DNA of 64,000 bases from Verrucomicrobiota bacterium (GCA_017301995.1 JAFLEH010000004.1:124001-188000); one strand, 5' to 3'. Shown: positions 1 through 8,816, numbered from the stretch's first letter. Program-made: numbers and translations. Notes: generated by a model from the sequence alone, not told the origin.

Positions 1-1
1 C

Positions 2-1267
2 GATGTGAATGGCGACTACCGCGGCTCTGACAAGAAAGTCTATAAGAATCCCGGATTCAACAACCACACGCTGTTTTCGCTGTGGGACACCTATCGGGCA
101 GAACATCCGCTGCTCACGCTCACCCAGCCCGAACGCGTCGGCGATATGGTGACCTCAATGATCCGCGTTCACAAGGAGCAGGGGAAACTGCCGATCTGGC
201 ACCTGCGGGGCAGCGAAACGAATTGCATGGTCGGATACAGCGCCGTGCCGGTCATCATCGACGCGCATTTCAAGGGATTCAAGTTCGACCGCGAGGCCGC
301 GTGGGAGGCGATCAAAACCTCCACCAACCGCGACGACCGCGGGCTGAAATGGGTCAGGGAAAAGGGCTACATCCCGGCCGACAAGGAGGGCGAATCGGTG
401 GCCAAGGCGCTTGAATACGCCATCAGCGACTGGTCGGCGGCACGGTTCGCCGAGGCGCTGGGCAAAAAGGACGATGCCGCGATCTATCAAAAACGTGGGG
501 AGGCCTACAGGCAATACTTCGACCCCAAGACCGGCTTCATGCGCGGGAAACTCGAGAACGGATCGTGGCGCGAACCGTTCGACCCCGTTTCATCCAAGCA
601 CCGCGACGACGACTATTGCGAGGGCAACGGCTGGCAATACACCTGGCTGGTGCCGCAGGATGTGGAGGGGCTGATCGGACTCTTCGGCGGCGACGAGCCG
701 TTCGTGCGCAAGCTGGACGGGTTGTTCGACGTCAAGGAAACGATCGCGTCCGGCAGTTCGGCGGACATCACGGGCTTGGTGGGCATGTATTGCGCCGGCA
801 ACGAGCCGGACCATCATGTGATCTATCTGTATAACTTCGCTGGCCAGCAGTGGAAGACCGCCAGGCGCGCGCGGCAGGTGATGAAGGAGATGTATCTGGA
901 TAACCCGAACGGCCTGAGCGGCAACGAGGACTGCGGCCAGATGTCGGCCTGGTATGTCCTTTCCGCGATGGGTCTCTATCAGGTCAATCCGGTGAGCGGA
1001 TGTTATGTGTTGGGAAGCCCGGCGCTCGATGAGGCGGTGCTGCGCCTGCCCGGCGACAAGCGGTTCGCGATCCGGGCGGAAGGCAACAGCCGGGAAAACA
1101 TCTACATCCAGAGCGCCGAACTCAACGGCAAGCCGCACACCCGGAGTTTCCTGACCTACCGCGAGATCATGGCCGGCGGCGATTTTGTTCTCAAGATGGG
1201 TCCCAAGCCCAATCCCGCCTTCGGCGCCGCCCCCGACGATCGGCCAAAATCCAGGATCTATCATTGA
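2..1267 (+). CDS. GH92 alpha-mannosidase, C-terminal part (5' truncated by window)
   Basis: About 421 residues of a glycoside hydrolase family 92 protein; the reading frame is open from the first bases, so the true start lies outside the window. The family consists of calcium-dependent exo-acting alpha-mannosidases (often alpha-1,2) acting on N-glycans or mannans. Seen here are the family-typical stretch GNEDCGQMSAWYVLSAMG near 918-970, the EGNGWQYTW segment near 618-645, and the C-terminal beta-sandwich ending in a basic tail. The signal peptide would be in the missing part, so a secreted or periplasmic location is inferred. It forms a catabolic set with the GH43, GH35, GH27 and GH18 enzymes elsewhere in the window but is not in an operon with them. 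Confidence 0.92.
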   Translation, partial: DVNGDYRGSDKKVYKNPGFNNHTLFSLWDTYRAEHPLLTLTQPERVGDMVTSMIRVHKEQGKLPIWHLRGSETNCMVGYSAVPVIIDAHFKGFKFDREAAWEAIKTSTNRDDRGLKWVREKGYIPADKEGESVAKALEYAISDWSAARFAEALGKKDDAAIYQKRGEAYRQYFDPKTGFMRGKLENGSWREPFDPVSSKHRDDDYCEGNGWQYTWLVPQDVEGLIGLFGGDEPFVRKLDGLFDVKETIASGSSADITGLVGMYCAGNEPDHHVIYLYNFAGQQWKTARRARQVMKEMYLDNPNGLSGNEDCGQMSAWYVLSAMGLYQVNPVSGCYVLGSPALDEAVLRLPGDKRFAIRAEGNSRENIYIQSAELNGKPHTRSFLTYREIMAGGDFVLKMGPKPNPAFGAAPDDRPKSRIYH

Positions 1268-1725
1268 TCCCGGAATCCGGGGAGCAAGGTGGCATTGGAA
1301 CCCCGGTTTGCCGCTGAAGCACGCGAATGTTGGATAGACTGGCGCGAAGCGGCAGCTCAGAAACGGGAGCGAAAGGCGGGATCAACCACTGGGTGTCTCC
1401 GCCTCTTTGAGCATGGCCGGTATCCGTTCCCATTCCATTGAAGATAAAGCTGGAAAGGAAAATGGAACCGCAACCGGAGCGGAGATAGACCGCCACCCTA
1501 TCCAACTGATGCGGTCAAATGGACTCCAATTGACGCGCATATTCGATCCTCTTGGCGGTGAATATTTCCGGCCGGGGTGAGGTTGAAATGCCGGCGCGAG
1601 ACGCACCGGCAACGGACTGGGGCGAGACGCCCCAGCCACGAGTAGGGCACGCTCTCACGAGAGGGGCTACGGGGGCGGTTGCTCCTTGGGGCTATTGGTT
1701 ATTGGGGGAGATGTGCTTGCAATCC
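1268..1725. other. intergenic region with dispersed hairpin repeats
   Basis: No supportable gene lies between the GH92 stop and the convergent response-regulator stop. The only structure recognised is the composite hairpin repeat at 1591-1671. The rest (1268-1590) looks like unconstrained spacer; open frames crossing it have no recognisable protein features. Confidence 0.6.
1591..1671. repeat. composite REP-like hairpin element, locus 1
   Basis: Two type-B hairpins followed by one type-A hairpin. B1 is CCGGCGCG-AGA-CGCACCGG (1591-1609, one mismatch). B2 is CTGGGGCG-AGA-CGCCCCAG (1617-1635, perfect). The type-A element at 1648-1671 contains CTCTCACGAGAG in inverted orientation. The same B-B-A order, with the same ACGGACTGG and CCAGCCACG linker words, recurs at 11191-11312. 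Confidence 0.75.
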
Positions 1726-2355
1726 TCAATCGACCAAGCCCTGCCGCATGGCGTAGCGGGTCAGTTCCACGTTGGAGGCGAAGCCCATTTTCTCGGTGAT
1801 CCGGGCGCGGTAGGTGGCCACGGTTTTCTCGCTGAGCGAAAGTTTGGTGCCGATTTCCTTGAGGGTTAGACCGCTGGCGATGAGCTTGAGGACCTGGAGT
1901 TCGCGGTTGGAGAGGGATTCGTGGGAAGCTTCCGTGGTACCGCTGGCGAGGGATCCCGCCAGGCGTTCGGCAAGGGCGGGGCTGATGTATCGGCCGCCGG
2001 CGAGCGCGCGCCGTACCGCCGTGACGAGAGTGTCGGCCGCGCTTTGTTTGCAGACGTAGCCCACGGCGCCCAGTTTGAGCGCGCGGATCGCGTAGTCCTG
2101 TTCGGCGTGGGCGCTAACGATCAGGACCGGCACCGGGATCCGGGCCGCGCGGAGATCCGCCAGCAGGTCGAGCCCGTTGCGGCCGGGCAGGGCGATATCG
2201 ACAATCGCGAGGTCCCAGTTTTGATAGGCGAGCGCATGGAGGCCGCCGGCGGCATCCTCGGCCTCGCCGAACTCGGCGTCCGGAAGCGACTCGCGCAAGA
2301 GAGCCGCGAGGCCGTGGCGCACGATGGCGTGATCGTCAACTAACAGGATTCTCAT
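1726..2355 (-). CDS. NarL/FixJ-family response regulator
   Basis: A 209-residue two-component response regulator. The N-terminal receiver domain (about 1-120) shows the acidic pair D7-D8, the phospho-acceptor D53 in VDIALPG, S81 and K103. The C-terminal LuxR-type helix-turn-helix (about 145-205) contains LSNRELQVLKLIASGLT and a recognition helix around SEKTVATYRARI. It would bind DNA when phosphorylated by the adjacent histidine kinase. The start codon lies inside the 3' end of the kinase gene (20 bp overlap), so the two are translationally coupled. Regulon unknown; no target is suggested by the neighbours. Confidence 0.95.
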   Translation of the reverse strand: MRILLVDDHAIVRHGLAALLRESLPDAEFGEAEDAAGGLHALAYQNWDLAIVDIALPGRNGLDLLADLRAARIPVPVLIVSAHAEQDYAIRALKLGAVGYVCKQSAADTLVTAVRRALAGGRYISPALAERLAGSLASGTTEASHESLSNRELQVLKLIASGLTLKEIGTKLSLSEKTVATYRARITEKMGFASNVELTRYAMRQGLVD

Positions 2356-3352
2356 GGGTGTGGAATTCAGGATTGGAAGGAACCGGAACCCGGAGGGTAA
2401 CGGTGGTGCCGGAACCGGGTGAGGAGGCGATGTCGAGCGTGCCCGCCAGGGCCTCGGCGCGCTCCCGCATGCCGATCAGTCCGAGCGACGCAGGGGCTGA
2501 TAGAACCGATGGCGGACACCCGGCGCCGTTGTCGGCAACGGAGAGTTCCAACGTTTCCTCTTCCACCCGGCAATGGACGCTGACGCGGCTTGCGCCCGAG
2601 TGGCGGGCCACGTTGGTGAGGCATTCCTGGCAAACCCGGAACGCGGTGGTCTGCACGACCGGCGGCAACTCCGGAAACGGCTCCGCGATTTCGACCCGAC
2701 AATCGACGCCGGTGCGGTGGATGAACTGCTCCGCCTCGCCGCGGATGGCGGTGGCGAGGCCGAGGTGGTCCAGAGTGGACGGGCGCAGTCCGGTGGAGAT
2801 CCGGCGGACGGCGTTGATGGTTTCGTCGATCATTTCCCCGGCTTCGACGAGGTCCTCGATCTGCGGGTTGAGCGAGATGTCGTCGCGTTCGTCGAGGCGG
2901 CTTTCGATCATGCGGACCTTGAGCTTGATGCCGGTTAGGATCTGGCCGAGTTCGTCGTGGACCTCGCGGGAGATGCTGGCGCGTTCCGATTCCCGCAGGG
3001 TTTGGATGCGTGAGGAAAGGCTGCGGAAACGCTCGTTGGACGCCGCAAGCACGGCGAGACGTTCCGCCTCGGCGCGCCGCCAGCCGCCGTAGGCGCGTCG
3101 GAGGACCAGATAGAAGAGCACGCCGGTGGTGGCCGCGAAATTCACGCCCTTGAAGGTGTGGATCAGGATTGACTCCACCGGAACGTTGAGGATGTGGACG
3201 AAGATCAGATCGCATCCGGCGATCCAGGTGCTCGCCAGCAGCACGTAAAGCATCGCCAAGCGGAGTTCCGGACGTGCGAGCAACGGCGTCCGACCCGTCG
3301 CGTCAGGCGCGGGCCCAGCATCCGGATTCTCATTCGTGCCGCTGTGTCGCAT
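2336..3352 (-). CDS. HisKA_3-type sensor histidine kinase
   Basis: A 338-residue membrane histidine kinase of the NarX/DegS/UhpB type, partner of the overlapping response regulator. Two probable transmembrane segments (about 32-52 and 66-85) enclose a very short periplasmic loop, so it has no large extracellular sensor. A coiled-coil stretch (about 92-125) leads to the dimerisation/phosphorylation helix with H132 in REVHDELGQ. The HATPase domain shows N247 in the N box, DNGAGC at 274-279 and GLIGMRERA at 291-299. The signal sensed is unknown; the absent sensor domain suggests membrane-state or partner-protein sensing (inference). Confidence 0.94.
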   Translation of the reverse strand: MRHSGTNENPDAGPAPDATGRTPLLARPELRLAMLYVLLASTWIAGCDLIFVHILNVPVESILIHTFKGVNFAATTGVLFYLVLRRAYGGWRRAEAERLAVLAASNERFRSLSSRIQTLRESERASISREVHDELGQILTGIKLKVRMIESRLDERDDISLNPQIEDLVEAGEMIDETINAVRRISTGLRPSTLDHLGLATAIRGEAEQFIHRTGVDCRVEIAEPFPELPPVVQTTAFRVCQECLTNVARHSGASRVSVHCRVEEETLELSVADNGAGCPPSVLSAPASLGLIGMRERAEALAGTLDIASSPGSGTTVTLRVPVPSNPEFHTHENPVS

Positions 3353-3709
3353 AACGGGAAACGGAATACTCCGGAATCAGCCTGGTGGCGAGGAAAATAT
3401 GGCGGCGGAATCGACCGCAGGCGGGTGTGATAGACCAGCGGAAGATGAAAGGTGGCGCGGCACCGCGGGGCCGCAGGAGAATGGGGGAGAACGTGGGGTG
3501 CTTTGCGGTCGGTCATTCGCCGGTTCATTCTCGTGCGCTCTCGGCGAGAGCGCGCCCTTTCTGGGGGGGCGATGGCGGAATTGTCACGCGGCGGATCGTT
3601 TCCCGCTTGGCAGGGTGGGGTGATTGGTGTTGGCTGCGGGCGCGCGCCGTCCGGATCCGCGGCCGCCTCCCCCGTTGTGATCGTTTTTCCCAACAACAGC
3701 ACCCGCCGC
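3353..3709. other. divergent intergenic region upstream of kinase and prepilin genes
   Basis: About 357 bases between the kinase start (minus strand) and the first prepilin start (plus strand), expected to hold two divergent promoters; none is clear enough to place. A perfect 8-bp stem hairpin, GCGCTCTC-GGC-GAGAGCGC, lies near 3538-3556. The frame upstream of 3710 stays open but reads as arginine- and glycine-rich sequence without protein-like character. Confidence 0.5.
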
Positions 3710-4333
3710 ATGCCGCCCGCGTTTTCGCTGGTGGAACTGGTTGTGGTCATTGCGATCATCATGCTTCTAACGGTGGCGGGAATCCGGCTGCTCCGCGACA
3801 CCGGCGCCCAGGCGCGGCGGACGGCCACGGACTCGATCACCGGCCTGATCGAGGAGGCCCGGACCACGGCGCTCACCACGCGCAAGCCGGTGGTTCTGGC
3901 GATCGCCGAACCGGGCGACCTGCCGACCGACGACGGCCGTTGCATGGTCGGGCTGTTCCGGTTGGAATCCTGGCCGGACGGTTCGGCACCGCTTGACGGC
4001 GTGCTGCTGAAGCGCTGGCTGACCTTGCCGAACGGGGTGGTGCTGCTGCCCGGAGGGGTGGGCGGCCTGCGCAATCCCCGCGACGAAGCCGAGGCGCTGA
4101 TCCGCTACGTTTCCGCCAAGAAGGTGATAGAGGCACGCTGCCACATTCTGGCGTTCAACTCCCGAGGCGGCCTGTTGGCGCCGGCCGGTTCCGATCCGGT
4201 CGCGTTGCGGATCGCGGAAGGTTCCTACCGCGGCCGCCAGCCTTCGGCCAACGCCAAACGCGCCGACCGCGTGGCGGAAAACACCCTGAAAATCGGCCGG
4301 ATCACCGCCCGGCCTTACCATTTGGACGGATGA
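3710..4333 (+). CDS. prepilin-like protein, type II pseudopilin family (Verru_Chthon cassette D-like)
   Basis: A 207-residue protein starting with a class III signal peptide: MPPA is followed by FSLVELVVVIAIIMLLTVAG, with the conserved Glu at +5 and a hydrophobic helix. The start at 3710 was chosen because it leaves a four-residue leader. Position -1 is Ala rather than the usual Gly, which prepilin peptidases can tolerate but is less common. The remainder is a soluble domain with no recognised motif, broadly like FimT/GspH minor pseudopilins. It overlaps the next gene by ATGA, so the three prepilin-like genes form one operon. The comparison with the Verru_Chthon cassettes comes from memory of family layout and is tentative. 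Confidence 0.75.
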   Translation: MPPAFSLVELVVVIAIIMLLTVAGIRLLRDTGAQARRTATDSITGLIEEARTTALTTRKPVVLAIAEPGDLPTDDGRCMVGLFRLESWPDGSAPLDGVLLKRWLTLPNGVVLLPGGVGGLRNPRDEAEALIRYVSAKKVIEARCHILAFNSRGGLLAPAGSDPVALRIAEGSYRGRQPSANAKRADRVAENTLKIGRITARPYHLDG

Positions 4334-4848
4334 TGCGGAGCCACACCACACGATCGGGACTGTTGGGGGCTTCGCTGATCGAGGTGGTGATCGCCATGGG
4401 TGTTTTGGCGGTGACCTTGCCGTTGCTGTTCGGGGTTTTCGCGAAATCCGGCGAAACGGCCGCGGCCGCCAAGGCGGAAACCCGCAGCAATTGGATCATT
4501 CCCGCCTGCATGCGGGAAATCGAGGCGGCGCGCGAAAACAAATCCCGCTTCCTGCCGAAACGCGAACCGGGTGTGGTCTATCCGGCCTCCGGCGAAACCC
4601 TCGCGCTGGCGTTCTCCGCCGATGGGCGCACCCTCGGCAAGGTCCCCGCGCGATCCTACGAAACCGGCGTCAAATCCCTCGCCGGCGAACCCGCGCGCTA
4701 TCTGGTTTCCATCCGCTCGGAATTGGCCGAAAACAAGGACCGGCCGGACGAACCGCCGATGCTGAACCTCCGCCTCACCCTCGAATACCCGGCCGCCGTG
4801 CCATCAAACAAGCGGCGCACCCTGGATTTCCACTCCCGCATCCCATGA
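4330..4848 (+). CDS. prepilin-like protein (Verru_Chthon cassette B-like)
   Basis: A 172-residue protein with an N-terminal class III signal: GLLG is followed by ASLIEVVIAMGVLAV, with Glu at +5 after the probable cleavage. ATG codons at 4330 and 4333 are both possible; the first overlaps the preceding stop. The body is a short pseudopilin-like domain with no cysteines conserved with its neighbours. It overlaps the third gene by four bases (ATGA), so the trio is translationally coupled. Likely a minor pilin or pseudopilin of a type II secretion or type IV pilus-like system whose assembly ATPase and secretin are not in the window. Confidence 0.78.
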   Translation: MMRSHTTRSGLLGASLIEVVIAMGVLAVTLPLLFGVFAKSGETAAAAKAETRSNWIIPACMREIEAARENKSRFLPKREPGVVYPASGETLALAFSADGRTLGKVPARSYETGVKSLAGEPARYLVSIRSELAENKDRPDEPPMLNLRLTLEYPAAVPSNKRRTLDFHSRIP

Positions 4849-5627
4849 CCCGATCCCGCCCGGCGCATCTCGGATTCTCCCTCGTCGAACTGCTGGTCGC
4901 CATGTCGATCGGCACGGTGGTGCTGCTCACCGCGGCGGCGATGTTAGGACGTGGTGGCGATGACTACGCCCGGATCGGCGGCAACGTCGGTGCCGAGCGC
5001 GAGGCCCGCGCGTTGATCACCCAGATCACCGAAGACTTGCGCGCGGCGACGTTTCACCCGGACTCGGTGTTTGAAAAGAGCGGTGCGGCTTGGCCGGTGG
5101 ACCGACTCGGCGTGTTCGTGCTTCAGCCGGGCGATTCCCAGTCCACCCAAGGCCATCTCGGTGATTTATGCGCGGTCCAGTACTACCTGCGCGATCTAAC
5201 AATCAACGGCAAGGCGGTCCGCTGCCTGATGCGGGGATTCCGGGAAAGCAAGGACACCTTCGCGGCCGTCGGGCGGGGCGAGGCGGCCGGGCTTTTCGCG
5301 CCCGCCGAGCGCGACGAGCCGGTGGCGTTCGGTGTGCTTGCCTTCGAGGCCCGGCCGAAATCGCGCGACACATCCGGCGCGTGGCTGGACTGGGTGAAAA
5401 ACACCACCGTGCCGCCCGAAGCGGTGGAGATCCGGTTGGTCATCGCCCGCCGTGAAACAACCGCCAAGCTGAAATCCTCCTCCGAGTGGGATGGTGGCGG
5501 CCGCACGTCACGGTTGCTGGGAACCTACGAAAACGCGCTGAACAACAAGAACATCGAGGTGGTCAGCACCTTGGTCCGCTTCGGCGGCGGCAAAGCGCAG
5601 ACGCAGGTGACCGCTGCGGAACGCTGA
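4845..5627 (+). CDS. prepilin-like protein (Verru_Chthon cassette C-like)
   Basis: A 260-residue protein starting at the ATG inside the preceding stop (ATGA overlap). The class III signal is canonical: AHLG then FSLVELLVAMSIGTVV, with Glu at +5. The larger soluble domain (about 35-260) resembles long GspJ/PilW-like minor pseudopilins. A 'cassette A' protein, large and usually linked to such trios in Verrucomicrobiota, does not follow; the operon instead runs into a tRNA gene. The frame stays open upstream of 4845, but that extension is antisense-like in composition and overlaps the second gene completely. Confidence 0.78.
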   Translation: MTRSRPAHLGFSLVELLVAMSIGTVVLLTAAAMLGRGGDDYARIGGNVGAEREARALITQITEDLRAATFHPDSVFEKSGAAWPVDRLGVFVLQPGDSQSTQGHLGDLCAVQYYLRDLTINGKAVRCLMRGFRESKDTFAAVGRGEAAGLFAPAERDEPVAFGVLAFEARPKSRDTSGAWLDWVKNTTVPPEAVEIRLVIARRETTAKLKSSSEWDGGGRTSRLLGTYENALNNKNIEVVSTLVRFGGGKAQTQVTAAER

Positions 5628-5683
5628 ACCGAGGGAGGCGGGACGCATCGCGGAAAAAAAATCCGGTTTTGTGAAAAAATGTG

Positions 5684-5712
5684 TTGCGTCGCGGGGGGCG
5701 GGCCACTAGCCT
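5684..5712 (+). promoter_or_regulatory. putative sigma-70-type promoter for tRNA-Asp
   Basis: TTGCGT, a 17-base spacer and TAGCCT, ending 20 bases before the tRNA 5' end. The -35 is close to consensus and the -10 is weak. Confidence 0.35.
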
Positions 5713-5732
5713 CCGCGCACCCCGAACGGCAT

Positions 5733-5809
5733 GGAGCGGTAGCTCAGTTGGTTAGAGCGCCAGCCTGTCACGTTGGAGGTCGCGGGTTCGAGCCCCGTCC
5801 GCTCCGCCA
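5733..5809 (+). tRNA. tRNA-Asp (anticodon GTC)
   Basis: A 77-nt cloverleaf. The acceptor stem GGAGCGG (5733-5739) pairs with CCGCTCC (5799-5805), followed by G discriminator and encoded CCA (5807-5809). The anticodon stem is CCAGC/GTTGG around loop CTGTCAC, giving anticodon GTC (5767-5769). The TTCGAGC T-loop region and D-arm are standard. It is followed by its own intrinsic terminator. Confidence 0.97.
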
Positions 5810-5825
5810 TGCCGTTCAGAAGTGA

Positions 5826-5853
5826 AAACCCCGCCCTCACCGGCGGGGTTTTT
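5826..5853 (+). terminator. rho-independent terminator after tRNA-Asp
   Basis: AACCCCGCC (5827-5835) pairs with GGCGGGGTT (5842-5850) around a six-base loop, followed by a run of T. Confidence 0.8.
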
Positions 5854-6003
5854 GCGTTGGCGGGAATGCCCCGCCATCGCGGTGTTCCGCACGGGTTCCG
5901 GGTGTCCGCTCCACTCGAAATCCCGGCTTCCCATGCCGGCGAAAATCGCGTAGGACTCCGGGTGTCGCGCGTCGCGACGTTTTCTCCCCAACCCCGAAAT
6001 GCC

Positions 6004-7047
6004 ATGAACCGCCGCCGATTTCTCGCCGCATCTTCCGCCGTTCTCGCCGCCTCCGCGCTGCCCGGATGCAAGTCGAAACCCGCCACCCCGAAGCTCACCG
6101 TGTTCACCTGGGCCGACTATCTGAGCGACAAGGCCAAGGCTTCCTTCGAGGCCGCCCATGGCTGTACCGTGGTGATCGACACCTACGATTCCAACGAGGC
6201 GATGCTCGCCAAGCTCGAGTCCGGCGCGACCGGCTACGATGTGCTCGTGCCCTCGTCCTATGCGGTGCAGGCGCTGAAACGCAAGGGACTGGTCCGCGAA
6301 CTCGATCACGCCAAATTGCCGAATCTCAGCCACCTCGACCGCGCCTATCTGGCCAAGGCCCCGGACGCGGCGATGAAAATCTCGGTGCCCTATCTGATGG
6401 CCCCCACCTGTCTCGCCTACCTCGGCGCGAAAGTGGGCAACCCGGTCGAATCATGGACGATGCTCGACCGTGGCGATCTCAAGGGGCGGATGACTTTGCT
6501 CGACGACATGCGGGAGGTGTTGGGAGCGGCGTTGAAGCTGTTGGGCTTTTCGCTCAATTCCACCGAACCGGGACAACTGGCCGCCGCCCGCGATGTGGCG
6601 ATCCGCTGGAAGGCGAACGCCGCCAAGTTCGAGAACGAACAATACAAGACCGGAATCGCGTCCGGCGAGTTCTTCCTGGTCCACGGCTACGCCGGCGACC
6701 TGCTCCAGGCCCAGGAGGAAAACAAGGATGTCAGGATCTTCATCCCGCGGGAAGGCGCCTCGTTTCCCTGTGATGATCTGTGTGTTTCCAAAGACGCCGC
6801 GAACGCCGATCTGGCGCACGCGTTCATCAATCATCTTTGCGATCCGGCGGTGGCCGCGGAAAACATGCAGACCTTGGGCTACCGCGCACCCAATCAGGCG
6901 GCCTACCCGCTGCTTGAGGAAGAGTTCCGCAAGAGTCCTCTGCTGTTCCCTTCCGACGAACTTTTCGCCAAGTGCGAGCCGATCCTCGATCTCGGCGACA
7001 AGCTGCCGCTGTGGACCGCGGAGTGGGACAAGGTGAAAGGCGCGTGA
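6004..7047 (+). CDS. PotD/PotF-like polyamine ABC transporter substrate-binding lipoprotein
   Basis: A 347-residue periplasmic binding protein of the spermidine/putrescine family (type II fold). It starts with an n-region of arginines, a hydrophobic core and a lipobox ending ASALPGC, so it is a probable lipoprotein anchored after Cys. The stretch LTVFTWADYLSDKAKASFE is typical of PotD N-terminal lobes, and the repeated SYAVQAL and FIPREGASF segments fit the ligand-binding hinge regions. The start at 6004 is chosen because it gives a proper signal peptide. No PotA ATPase or PotB/PotC permease gene is adjacent, so partners must be encoded elsewhere or the protein has another role. Confidence 0.88.
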   Translation: MNRRRFLAASSAVLAASALPGCKSKPATPKLTVFTWADYLSDKAKASFEAAHGCTVVIDTYDSNEAMLAKLESGATGYDVLVPSSYAVQALKRKGLVRELDHAKLPNLSHLDRAYLAKAPDAAMKISVPYLMAPTCLAYLGAKVGNPVESWTMLDRGDLKGRMTLLDDMREVLGAALKLLGFSLNSTEPGQLAAARDVAIRWKANAAKFENEQYKTGIASGEFFLVHGYAGDLLQAQEENKDVRIFIPREGASFPCDDLCVSKDAANADLAHAFINHLCDPAVAAENMQTLGYRAPNQAAYPLLEEEFRKSPLLFPSDELFAKCEPILDLGDKLPLWTAEWDKVKGA

Positions 7048-7219
7048 TCGCCTACGCCGGTTTGTTCAAAAGAACATGGCGCAAACGCGGGATTCGCGGA
7101 TTCGTTGATTCGACCGCTTGCGCGTTGGACGAATGTGTGGCAGTAGTCGCCATGGTCCGTTCGCGGCGCTCCGGTTTCAGTCCGGTGGTCGCGGGGGATC
7201 CGACTGACTGACCCACCGG

Positions 7220-8038
7220 ATGAAGGAAACACTGATCGTGCTCGGCTTGTTCGTGCTGGCATTCGCGTTGCGAAGCGCCCGCAGCGTGGTCGCGCGCAAG
7301 ACCGGTGCGGTGATGTTTCTGGCGGCGTCGTTCTGGCTCGGCTATTTTCTAACCGGAAGCAAGCTCGGCGGGGTGCTCGGGGTGCTGTTCTGGTTTTTCC
7401 TGCCGTGGATCGAACTGCTCACGCACATCCGGCGTTTGCGGTTGCCTATCAACAATCGGCTGAATCACCGCCGGACCCCGGATCCGGGATTGTTTCCGAA
7501 CGCTCCCGAAGCCGCCGCGGCAATGGAGGAGGCGGGCTTCGAGCATGTCTCGGATTGTGGCTGGAAATGGGCCGGCATGCAGCAGTTTTTCCGTTTCTAC
7601 TGGCACCCGGAGGAGCGTGCCGTGAGCGCCATCTGCCTGTGCGAGCAGAGCGATGTGGCGTTCGCGTTCATCTCGGTCACCTCGTATGATCTATCCGGCG
7701 GCACCTGGAGGAGCACCAATTTTCCGTTTTCCCCGACTCTCCAGAATTCGCCCGACATCCATTGGAATCCGGTGCCCTGCGAGCGCGGCTGTTTCCATTA
7801 CATCCTGCGCCAGCACCGGGAATTTCTGGAGCGCCGCCGGGTCACCGCGGACCAGTTGCGAATCCCCGATCCGGAGGATGTGGAGGACTCCCTCGAACGC
7901 GAAATGCGCCGGCAGGTGGAATACAATCTCGCCGCCGGCATCATCCGGCTCACCGGTGACGGCCATTTCCGCTATTCGAAACGCGGGCTGCTGTTCCTGT
8001 GGGGGCAGTTCGTGAAAGACATGGTCCGGCTTTGTTAG
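7220..8038 (+). CDS. conserved hypothetical membrane protein
   Basis: A 272-residue protein of unrecognised family. The N-terminus has two or three hydrophobic helices (about 4-19, 29-46 and 52-66), followed by a basic linker and a cytoplasmic domain (about 75-272) rich in aromatic residues, with Cys residues near 113, 137, 139, 193 and 198. The C-terminal stretch FLWGQFVKDMVRL is amphipathic. It stands between an orphan PotD-like gene and birA, 16 bases before birA, so it may be co-transcribed with birA. No function can be assigned. Confidence 0.6.
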   Translation: MKETLIVLGLFVLAFALRSARSVVARKTGAVMFLAASFWLGYFLTGSKLGGVLGVLFWFFLPWIELLTHIRRLRLPINNRLNHRRTPDPGLFPNAPEAAAAMEEAGFEHVSDCGWKWAGMQQFFRFYWHPEERAVSAICLCEQSDVAFAFISVTSYDLSGGTWRSTNFPFSPTLQNSPDIHWNPVPCERGCFHYILRQHREFLERRRVTADQLRIPDPEDVEDSLEREMRRQVEYNLAAGIIRLTGDGHFRYSKRGLLFLWGQFVKDMVRLC

Positions 8039-8054
8039 CATATGAATCAACAGG

Positions 8055-8816
8055 ATGAGTGATGATTTTCCCACAAGTGTGCCCGCGCCGTTCGCCCTTT
8101 GTATCCGCGAGGAGATCCCATCGACCAATGACGACGCTCGTTTGTTAGCCGAACGGGGCGCCGCGGGCGGAACGGTGGTGATCGCGAAGAAACAAACCGC
8201 CGGACGCGGCAGGCGGGGTGCGGATTGGTTCGCCGACCCCGAAGGCGCGCTGGCGTTTTCGGTGGTGATCCGCCCGGGCGAGCCCAAGGCGCTGTGGCCG
8301 CGCCTGGCGCTGGCGGCCGGACTCGCCGTGGCCGAGGCGGTGGAGACCCGCGTCCCGCTGGCGGGCATCAAATGGCCTAACGACGTGTGGATATCCGGGC
8401 GCAAGGTGGCCGGCATTTTGGTAGAGGCCGGCGCGGACTTCGCGGTGGTCGGGGTCGGGGTGAATCTCAACGTCGGCGGCTTTCCCGGCGAGTTGGCGGA
8501 AATCGCCACCTCGGTGGGACGGGAGGCGGGCGCGGCTGTCCACCGCGGGGAATTTCTATCCGAGCTGCTGCGCCGTTTCGCCTTCCGCTCCGGGCAGATC
8601 GGCGGGGGCTTCGGCGAGTTGTTGGACGCGGTCCGCCAGCGTTGCGTGCTGACCGGCCGGGATGTTGAACTGACAACCTATCAGGGCCGCACCCGCGGCC
8701 GGGCCGAGGGAATCGGCCCCGGAGGCGAGCTGCTGCTCCGCACCGTAGCGGGCATCGAACGCATCATCCAGGCGGATGAGGTGCGGCTCAGCGACGTTCC
8801 CCCGAAGGTACGGTGA
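8055..8816 (+). CDS. birA: biotin--[acetyl-CoA-carboxylase] ligase, no DNA-binding domain
   Basis: A 253-residue biotin protein ligase that would activate biotin with ATP and attach it to carrier proteins of biotin-dependent carboxylases. Visible are the STND segment near 23-26, the ATP/biotin loop GRGRRG at 50-55, and KWPNDV at 106-111 with the following VAGILVE strand. The length matches the monofunctional class: there is no N-terminal winged helix, so it should not be a repressor. A client is suggested by the carboxyltransferase at 33366-34877, although that protein's own biotin domain is incomplete. Its last 29 bases overlap the convergent GH43 gene. Confidence 0.93.
   Translation: MSDDFPTSVPAPFALCIREEIPSTNDDARLLAERGAAGGTVVIAKKQTAGRGRRGADWFADPEGALAFSVVIRPGEPKALWPRLALAAGLAVAEAVETRVPLAGIKWPNDVWISGRKVAGILVEAGADFAVVGVGVNLNVGGFPGELAEIATSVGREAGAAVHRGEFLSELLRRFAFRSGQIGGGFGELLDAVRQRCVLTGRDVELTTYQGRTRGRAEGIGPGGELLLRTVAGIERIIQADEVRLSDVPPKVR

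Noticed and set aside
3353..3709. Riboswitch or structured leader upstream of the prepilin genes
   Set aside because: Only one simple hairpin was found; no conserved riboswitch core could be matched by eye.
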